Assembly: GCA_902521795.1 (NCBI GenBank)
Contig: CABYSX010000009.1
Span: forward strand, 1-48,390
Direction of reading: 5' to 3'
Length of the DNA: 48,390 nt
Source: an uncultured Alphaproteobacteria bacterium
Lineage (GTDB): Bacteria > Pseudomonadota > Alphaproteobacteria > HIMB59
The position numbers were made by a program, and so were the translations under genes. Each line of letters begins with the position of its first letter. Within the stretch, counting starts at the first letter, position 1. Positions 42,790-48,390 of this stretch are shown in pieces. Below the pieces are notes generated by a model. It was not told where the DNA came from and searched no databases. It was given only the letters and a program-made list of their open reading frames with translations.

Positions 42790-43575
42790 ATGGTTGATTT
42801 GAACTGCGATATGGGCGAAGGCTTTGGTATTTACTCATTTGCTGATGATGAAGAAATAATGCCATTTATTGATGCTGCTAATGTGGCTTGTGGCTTTCAC
42901 GCATCAGACCCAAATACAATGAGAAAAACAGTCGAACTTGCAAAAAAATATAATGTAAAAGTTGGCTCTCACCCTGCTTACCCAGATCTTGTGGGTTTTG
43001 GTCGAAGACCAATGAAGATGAAGCGAGAAGAAATAAAAAATTTGGTTATGTATCAAACAGGTGCAATTAAAGCTTTTTTAGATGAGTTTGGTATGCCATT
43101 GAACCATATTAAACCACATGGATCGTTGTATGGTGTCTCTGCAAAAGAAGAGGATGTGGCTCATGGAATTGCTGATGCAGCTGAAATTTTTAATGTTGGT
43201 ATTTTCGGTATGGTTAATACCTTTCATGAAAAGGTGTATAAAGAAAGAGGAGTGAAATTTTATGGAGAATTTTACTCAGACTTGGAGTACGATGAAACAG
43301 GATATTTGGTTATAGCTAAGGGTCGAAATAAATATTATCCAACTGATAGAGCTGTAGAGCGTTGCCTAAGAGCAATGAATGAAAATAAAGTTGAGACTGT
43401 TCAAGGAAATGATGTGGTTGTAGGATGTGAAACAATTTGTGTTCATTCTGATACTCCTAATGCAGTAGAAATCCTAAAAGCTCTCAGAGAAAAAATTTCC
43501 TCTGATAAAAAAATACCTCAAAAAACTTCTAACGGTAATCATACTAAAATGCCTTATATTGTTGATAAGAAATGA
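42790..43575 (+). CDS. pxpA: 5-oxoprolinase subunit A (LamB/YcsF family)
   Basis: 261 residues, the typical length. Diagnostic opening DLNCDMGEGFGIYSFADDEE with metal-binding residues, then ANVACGFHASDPNTM, VGSHPAYPDLVGFGRRPM, INHIKPHGSLYG-like segment (LNHIKPHGSLYG) and CVHSDTPNA. With PxpB and PxpC it hydrolyses 5-oxoproline to glutamate using ATP. First gene of the rightward operon; overlaps the biotin carboxylase start by 4 bp (ATGA). Confidence 0.95.
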   Translation: MVDLNCDMGEGFGIYSFADDEEIMPFIDAANVACGFHASDPNTMRKTVELAKKYNVKVGSHPAYPDLVGFGRRPMKMKREEIKNLVMYQTGAIKAFLDEFGMPLNHIKPHGSLYGVSAKEEDVAHGIADAAEIFNVGIFGMVNTFHEKVYKERGVKFYGEFYSDLEYDETGYLVIAKGRNKYYPTDRAVERCLRAMNENKVETVQGNDVVVGCETICVHSDTPNAVEILKALREKISSDKKIPQKTSNGNHTKMPYIVDKK

Positions 43576-45074
43576 AAAAAATTTTAATTGCTAATCGTGG
43601 TGAAATAGCAAATAGAATTATTAAAAGTTGTAAAGTATTAGGTCACAAATCTGTAGCTGTTTATTCAGATGCAGACAAGAACTCAAAGCATGTAAGATTA
43701 TCCGATGAGTCTTATTATATAGGACCTAGTAAAGCTCAGGAAAGTTATCTCTCCTATAATAAGATTTTAGATATTGCTACAAAAGCAAATGTAGATGCTA
43801 TTCATCCTGGTTTTGGTTTTTTATCTGAAAATGAAACTTTTGCTCAAGAGGTAATAGAAAGAGGTATTACATGGATTGGCCCAAAACCAAAATCAATAAA
43901 ATCAATGGGGAATAAGGATATTGCTAGAGAATTAGCTCTAAATTCCAATATCCCTATTTGCCCCGGAATAAATAATGTTCACAAATTAAGCGATGAACAA
44001 CTCAAGACCAAATGTGAAGTTATAGGTTATCCATTGTTAGTAAAATCAAGTGCTGGAGGGGGAGGGATAGGGATGAGTGTCGTCCAAAATTTCAAAGACC
44101 TTGCGAATGCAATTGAAAAAACAAGTAACCTTGCTTCTAAATCTTTTGGTAATGGAGATATATTTATTGAGAAATTTATAACAAACGCCCGACACATAGA
44201 AATACAAGTTTTTGGATTTGGGTCAAAGGGTGCTGTTCATCTCTATGAAAGGGATTGTTCCATGCAAAGAAGATATCAAAAGATAATTGAGGAGTCCCCC
44301 GCGCCAGAAGTAGACAGGGAATTGATTAATACTATGGCAGAAGCAGCTGTCAAATTATCCTCTGATGTTAAATACGAGGGAGCAGGAACTGTTGAGTTTA
44401 TATATGATGTTCAAGAAATGAAATATTATTTTTTAGAGATGAATACTAGAATTCAAGTTGAACATCCAGTTACGGAGTTAGTGACAAACAATGATTTAAT
44501 TTCCATGCAAATAAACTTCGCCTTTGATAGAAAAAATAAATTTTTAAATCAGAACAAAATTAAAACTTATGGACATGCAATTGAATGTAGAGTTTATGCA
44601 GAGGATCCCTCTCAAAATTTCTTACCATCTCCAGGAAAAATTACAAAATTAAAATTTCCCAAAATTCCAAAAGGTATCAGATTAGATTGGGGATATGATG
44701 AAAGAGACGAAGTTAGTTTCTACTATGATCCAATGATTGGAAAAATAATATCTCATGACTTAATTCGAGAAGACGCAATTTCCAAATTGATAAAATTTTT
44801 AGAGGGCACTCAAATTGAGGGTATTAAGACAAATATACCTTTTCTAGTTTGCCTTCTTAATGATAAAAATTTTCTAGAAGGCAAACATAATACTAAATAT
44901 ATAGAAAATAATTTGAATACACTCATAAGTAAGACATCTTTTAAAAATGGTTTTACTAAAAATATTGATTTGAATTCAAAGAGAATTAAAATTGTTGAGA
45001 CTGACAAACTTAAAGTAGGTCATGGAAGATCGCAGTCAGATAGAGGGGGCATCAAAGTAGTTTATTTTGACTAA
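43572..45074 (+). CDS. accC: Biotin carboxylase (AccC-like)
   Basis: ATP-grasp enzyme carboxylating biotin on a carrier protein. 500 residues, about 50 longer than AccC. N-terminal KKILIANRGEIANRIIKSCK, IHPGFGFLSENETFAQ, ATP-binding KSSAGGGGIGMSVV, ERDCSMQRRYQKIIEESPAP, EMNTRIQVEHPVTELV, and AIECRVYAEDP. Everything needed for catalysis appears present. It is coupled to pxpA and followed 5 bp later by an ABC permease gene. Probably a paralogue dedicated to this cluster, pairing with the 72-residue carrier on the other strand, and not the fatty-acid AccC. Confidence 0.92.
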   Translation: MKKILIANRGEIANRIIKSCKVLGHKSVAVYSDADKNSKHVRLSDESYYIGPSKAQESYLSYNKILDIATKANVDAIHPGFGFLSENETFAQEVIERGITWIGPKPKSIKSMGNKDIARELALNSNIPICPGINNVHKLSDEQLKTKCEVIGYPLLVKSSAGGGGIGMSVVQNFKDLANAIEKTSNLASKSFGNGDIFIEKFITNARHIEIQVFGFGSKGAVHLYERDCSMQRRYQKIIEESPAPEVDRELINTMAEAAVKLSSDVKYEGAGTVEFIYDVQEMKYYFLEMNTRIQVEHPVTELVTNNDLISMQINFAFDRKNKFLNQNKIKTYGHAIECRVYAEDPSQNFLPSPGKITKLKFPKIPKGIRLDWGYDERDEVSFYYDPMIGKIISHDLIREDAISKLIKFLEGTQIEGIKTNIPFLVCLLNDKNFLEGKHNTKYIENNLNTLISKTSFKNGFTKNIDLNSKRIKIVETDKLKVGHGRSQSDRGGIKVVYFD

Positions 45075-45079
45075 ATATA

Positions 45080-47353
45080 ATGGTTAATCAACTTGTAGCA
45101 GCTATAAAACCCTCTCAAATTCCGGGTTCTGATCCACAGTCAACGAAATACTTAATCGTCCCAATATTCATATTTTTTGCCCTTATGATTTTTGCAATGA
45201 TTAGGGGACCACAAATTATTTCAGGCTCTGGTATTGGAACAGCTATTATGGTTTCAACACCTCTTATTCTAGCCACCTATGCTCTTACAGCCTTGGCTTT
45301 AGCAGGTAGAGTTACAGTCGATTTGTCAATAGGACCACTTATTGGTTTTATTAATGTAACGACAATTCAACTTTACGCTGCTGGTTACATTCAATCGCCA
45401 GTTGCGTATTTCATATGTGCTCTTGCAATTGGAGTAATTTATCAATTCTTGTATGCACTGATTGTAATTTTTATCAGAGTTCAACCAATAATTGTTGCCC
45501 TAAGTATGTTTCTTGCCTTCTCTGGTATAAATTTAGTTATTTTACCAAGACCCGGAGGAAGAGCGCCTGATTGGATGTTATCTTGGAGTGCAGGAACTGA
45601 AGTAATACAACCTACACTTATTCTTCTAATTTTCTCAACTCTAATTTGGTATGCACTTACTCATACAGCTTATTGGCAACATTTGAAATTAATGGGGTCA
45701 GATGAAAAATCTGCTTACACAAGTGGAGTAAGAATTTATGTTGTAAGAATTGGTGCTCATATTATTGGTGGAGTATATGCTGCACTTGCAGCTATCGCAT
45801 TTACAGGTTTAATTGGCTCCGGAGATCCAACTCAGGGCACTACTTATACATTAATGGCTGTTACCGCACTTGTTTTGGGGGGTTCAAGTTTGATTGGTGG
45901 AAGAGGCGGTGCGTTTGGAGCTATATTAGGTTCTGTTAATATTTATTTAATAAATTTTATACTATCTACTTTCAGGTTTGAGAGATTTCAAAGTTTTGTA
46001 ACAGACTTATCTTATGGCGCAGTATTGGTGGCCTCACTTTTAATACTTATTGCACTTCCTTACATTCAAAAAGCATTTAAAAATTTATCAGTTTTTGTAT
46101 TTTTCATAATTGGAACATTAAGTGCTGCTGCTGTTCAAATTCATATGAAATTTGATCAAGTCACTAGAGGAACTGTTGGAGGCTTTGGAGGTAAATCCAA
46201 AGATGCTGAGATTTTCGAAAAAGCTCTTGAGTCTGGAAGTGATTGTCTAATCACTGGTAAAGCGTGCGCCGAGGGTGGAAATTCTACAGTTTGGATGTTT
46301 ATTGCCATTGGAATAGCAGCGTTGATTTATCTTGTTTATTTGCTCGTTAAACATAGAGATGGTCCAACAGTATCTTTTATCATTGCAGCGATTGTCATTT
46401 TCTTTGGATGTGTTTGGAGTGGTACGAGAGAGGCTTATTTTGTAAACGCTGATTTAGGTACTAATTTACAATATATCTTAAATTATGCGCCTCAGTATTT
46501 CACATCCGAGTATCTCAGAGTTGGAGTAGGATTACCTGATTTTTCATCCTCATCAAGTGCTTTGGTGGGCCTCGCTTACGCTATTGCAACTTTAGGAGGA
46601 ATAGTTTTTTTTACATCGGCCATAGTTATAATTGCTATGCCAAAATTTAGAAAAGAAATCAAGACACAAACATTGGTATTGTTTGCAATTGCGATTTCTT
46701 TTGTAGTGTTTGCTGCAATATCTTACTATGGTATAGATTCAAATAGACAAAGTTTCTTTGGAATAGATGGATACGCTGTAATATTAATCCTATTTTTACT
46801 TTTTTTACTCACAGCACCAACTCTTTTCTCCAATATCAATCTAAATAATGTTTTCATAATTTTCCTTGGTGTATTAGCGATACTTGCTGTTTACTTTTTA
46901 GCCTCACCCTCTGGAACATTTATTACTGATGATGGTAGTAAGTATTATTCCCCAATTATTACAGAATTAATAGTTGGTGATACATCATCTATTAATTACA
47001 CAAGACCTATTCGTGGTGAGTTTATCACAAGTAATGTAACTTGGCTTAAAGAGGCAGCTCTAATTATATTTGCAATATTTGTATTTCAATTTTTTACCTT
47101 TCTAACAATGGGAGCAAAAATATCATTTGCAAGATTTAAACCTTACATTGCCATCTTAACTATTGCAGCATTAACTTGGTCTGCGATGTTCTTCGCAATA
47201 GGATATCCTTATTGGAAAATGATTTTAATCACAGCAATTGGAGTAGCTATTTCGCCTCTGATATGGCAAGCATTTGGTGTTTATAAAATTAAACTTAAAT
47301 CTCAAGAAGGACTTGAAAAATGGGGAGGACTATCAGAAGATAGAAAAGTTTAG
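45080..47353 (+). CDS. Oversized ABC sugar permease of third importer
   Basis: 757 residues, more than twice the RbsC norm. Residues about 25-340 contain the standard permease: TALALAGRVTVDLSIGPLIGFINV, RVQPIIVALSMFLAFSGINLV, LKLMGSDEKSAYTSGVRIY and VLGGSSLIGGRGGAFGAILGS. The C-terminal 400 residues add about eight further hydrophobic segments separated by soluble stretches (around HMKFDQVTRGTVGGFGG and SGSDCLITGKACAEGG, with two Cys; NADLGTNLQYILNYAPQYF; YSPIITELIVGDTSS). I recognise no known domain in the extension. It lies 5 bp after the biotin carboxylase and 3 bp before permease 2. Confidence 0.88.
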   Translation: MVNQLVAAIKPSQIPGSDPQSTKYLIVPIFIFFALMIFAMIRGPQIISGSGIGTAIMVSTPLILATYALTALALAGRVTVDLSIGPLIGFINVTTIQLYAAGYIQSPVAYFICALAIGVIYQFLYALIVIFIRVQPIIVALSMFLAFSGINLVILPRPGGRAPDWMLSWSAGTEVIQPTLILLIFSTLIWYALTHTAYWQHLKLMGSDEKSAYTSGVRIYVVRIGAHIIGGVYAALAAIAFTGLIGSGDPTQGTTYTLMAVTALVLGGSSLIGGRGGAFGAILGSVNIYLINFILSTFRFERFQSFVTDLSYGAVLVASLLILIALPYIQKAFKNLSVFVFFIIGTLSAAAVQIHMKFDQVTRGTVGGFGGKSKDAEIFEKALESGSDCLITGKACAEGGNSTVWMFIAIGIAALIYLVYLLVKHRDGPTVSFIIAAIVIFFGCVWSGTREAYFVNADLGTNLQYILNYAPQYFTSEYLRVGVGLPDFSSSSSALVGLAYAIATLGGIVFFTSAIVIIAMPKFRKEIKTQTLVLFAIAISFVVFAAISYYGIDSNRQSFFGIDGYAVILILFLLFLLTAPTLFSNINLNNVFIIFLGVLAILAVYFLASPSGTFITDDGSKYYSPIITELIVGDTSSINYTRPIRGEFITSNVTWLKEAALIIFAIFVFQFFTFLTMGAKISFARFKPYIAILTIAALTWSAMFFAIGYPYWKMILITAIGVAISPLIWQAFGVYKIKLKSQEGLEKWGGLSEDRKV

Positions 47354-47356
47354 TAA

Positions 47357-48390
47357 ATGGAGAAAAGAACTCATAATTTTTTAAAAGGACTTGGAATTTT
47401 TTTTGCTGTTGCTGCTGGAATAGGAACAGCAGTTTTGGGCTATGTAGATAGAACTGATTGGATACAAGTTGCTTTTTATTCAGTAGCTGTTGTTGCCATC
47501 ATTTTATGGGGATGGCATTTTTTCTTAGTAAGATGGTCGTATCGGTCACTTGTTAAAGATGATGGATCTCAACCTCCTGAAACTACTGAAACAACTAGTA
47601 AAAGAGGCCTTTTTTGGGACCTTATTGCAAAGAACTGGATAGCAGTTACGGGATTTCTTCTTCTTTTAGGACTTTTTATACTACTTTGTTTTTTAGTACC
47701 TGGGTTCTTCTCGGGTAGAACTGTCGTATCCGCAATCATACTTTTGGGTTTCTTAATCTTAGCATTTCTTGCGTATAAATTTTTAAATATTAATAAAAGT
47801 GTAATAATTGGAGTCGCCGTATTAGTTGGTCTCTTTATAATAGGATCAGTTTCTATTGACGGCTTCTTATCATTACAAAATATTAAATCCATGTTAGTTT
47901 TTGCTTCTTTCCTAGGAATCGCAACCATTGGCCAGACGTTAGTTGTGATGTTAGGTGGTCTAGACTTATCAATACCATTTTTAATTGGTGCAACTAATTT
48001 AGGATTGATGTCACTTATTTCACTCGGAGTCCCTCCTTGGCTTGCTTTTATAGTAATTCTCGCTTTTGGAACAATTGTTGGATTGTTTAATGGTTTGATA
48101 AGTTTTAATCTCCAAGGTCAATCACTTATAGTCACACTTGGCGTTGGCTTCATGGTAGTAGGTGGAGTACAGATATTGGTGTCACTTCCTACTGTTACAG
48201 GTGGAACTGTTTTTGGTGTCGTACCAGACTGGTTAAAAAATCTTGCTTCATTAAATGGAAAATTTTTTGGTCTACCAATACCTCCAGTCATATTAATTTG
48301 GATTTTAATTTCAATTTTATTAATTGTTGGTCTTAGACACACTAAGTGGGGAAGGAATTTATATGCAGTTGGAGGAAAAAGGTTATCAGC
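47357..48390 (+). CDS. ABC sugar permease 2 of third importer, N-terminally extended (cut by window edge)
   Basis: Open frame from ATG 47357 to the right edge, 344 residues visible. About 165 residues with several hydrophobic segments (GLGIFFAVAAGIGTAVLGYV, NWIAVTGFLLLLGLFILLCF and others) precede the canonical RbsC-like core, which begins with SMLVFASFLGIATIGQTLVV and MLGGLDLSIPFLIGATNLG, then SLIVTLGVGFMVVGGVQILV and GRNLYAVGGKRLSA. The normal family has only one or two segments before the core, so it carries a membrane extension like its partner. Start follows the previous stop by 3 bp. Confidence 0.88.
   Translation, partial: MEKRTHNFLKGLGIFFAVAAGIGTAVLGYVDRTDWIQVAFYSVAVVAIILWGWHFFLVRWSYRSLVKDDGSQPPETTETTSKRGLFWDLIAKNWIAVTGFLLLLGLFILLCFLVPGFFSGRTVVSAIILLGFLILAFLAYKFLNINKSVIIGVAVLVGLFIIGSVSIDGFLSLQNIKSMLVFASFLGIATIGQTLVVMLGGLDLSIPFLIGATNLGLMSLISLGVPPWLAFIVILAFGTIVGLFNGLISFNLQGQSLIVTLGVGFMVVGGVQILVSLPTVTGGTVFGVVPDWLKNLASLNGKFFGLPIPPVILIWILISILLIVGLRHTKWGRNLYAVGGKRLS

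Noticed and set aside
45080..47353. Frameshift or fusion artefact explaining the 757-residue permease
   Set aside because: The frame is continuous with consistent codon style and membrane periodicity, no second start or leftover stop is seen, and the next permease is also extended.
1..48390. tRNA, rRNA, CRISPR arrays, insertion sequences, riboswitches
   Set aside because: No cloverleaf-like or rRNA-like stretch, no regularly spaced direct repeats, no transposase and no known riboswitch pattern was recognised; nearly all sequence is coding.

Overview
The window is a gene-dense, AT-rich (by eye about two thirds A+T) chromosomal segment with tiny intergenic gaps, many stop/start overlaps and almost only catabolic and transport genes. 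The protein families (rhizobial-type sugar ABC importers, inositol-degradation enzymes, YcsF/KipI/KipA proteins, FrcA-type ATPase) point to an alphaproteobacterium. The streamlined low-GC style fits a free-living marine heterotroph of the HIMB59/AEGEAN-169/SAR11-like kind; that placement is inference. No rRNA, tRNA, CRISPR array, transposase or phage gene was seen.

Region 1 (1-7612): a leftward operon (TIM-barrel sugar isomerase, split transketolase N and C halves, and an FGGY kinase cut by the window edge) diverges from a rightward Frc-like importer (binding protein, permease with a large insertion, single-NBD ATPase). Together they look like uptake and catabolism of a small sugar or polyol through the pentose-phosphate pool.

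Region 2 (7622-28525): an inositol-type catabolic island. It holds iolG and an HpcH/HpaI aldolase (leftward), iolE and an SDR (rightward), a second ribose-type ABC importer (binding protein, double-NBD ATPase, two permeases), then a long run: SDR, M24-fold protein, two ThDP-dependent E1 subunits, a free-standing lipoyl domain, a GabD-type aldehyde dehydrogenase, a Gfo/Idh/MocA oxidoreductase, iolC, iolB, iolJ-like aldolase and galM. No iolD is visible. Inside this island sits an unusual predicted regulator: an N-terminal winged helix joined to a family-1 solute-binding-protein domain, without signal peptide. A palindrome of the form ATTCAAwTTGAAT occurs at three control regions of the island (iolG/iolE, regulator/importer, and the SDR-led operon), suggesting one regulon.

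Region 3 (28526-34024): a leftward four-gene operon resembling the GldA/GldF/GldG ABC system plus a DUF4340 protein, preceded by an iron-containing alcohol dehydrogenase.

Region 4 (34154-36622): an orphan ParA/VirC1-like ATPase, and small poorly characterised proteins, two of them secreted.

Region 5 (36615-48390): a third ribose-type importer split over two diverging operons and interleaved with a complete pxpA/pxpB/pxpC (5-oxoprolinase-type) set, a biotin carboxylase, a biotin carrier and a GST. Its permeases are much longer than the family norm, and the last one runs off the right edge. The strongest candidates for something undescribed are the winged-helix/solute-binding regulator with its palindrome regulon, the iolD-less inositol island with E1/lipoyl/M24 genes, and the transporter-biotin-oxoprolinase cluster.
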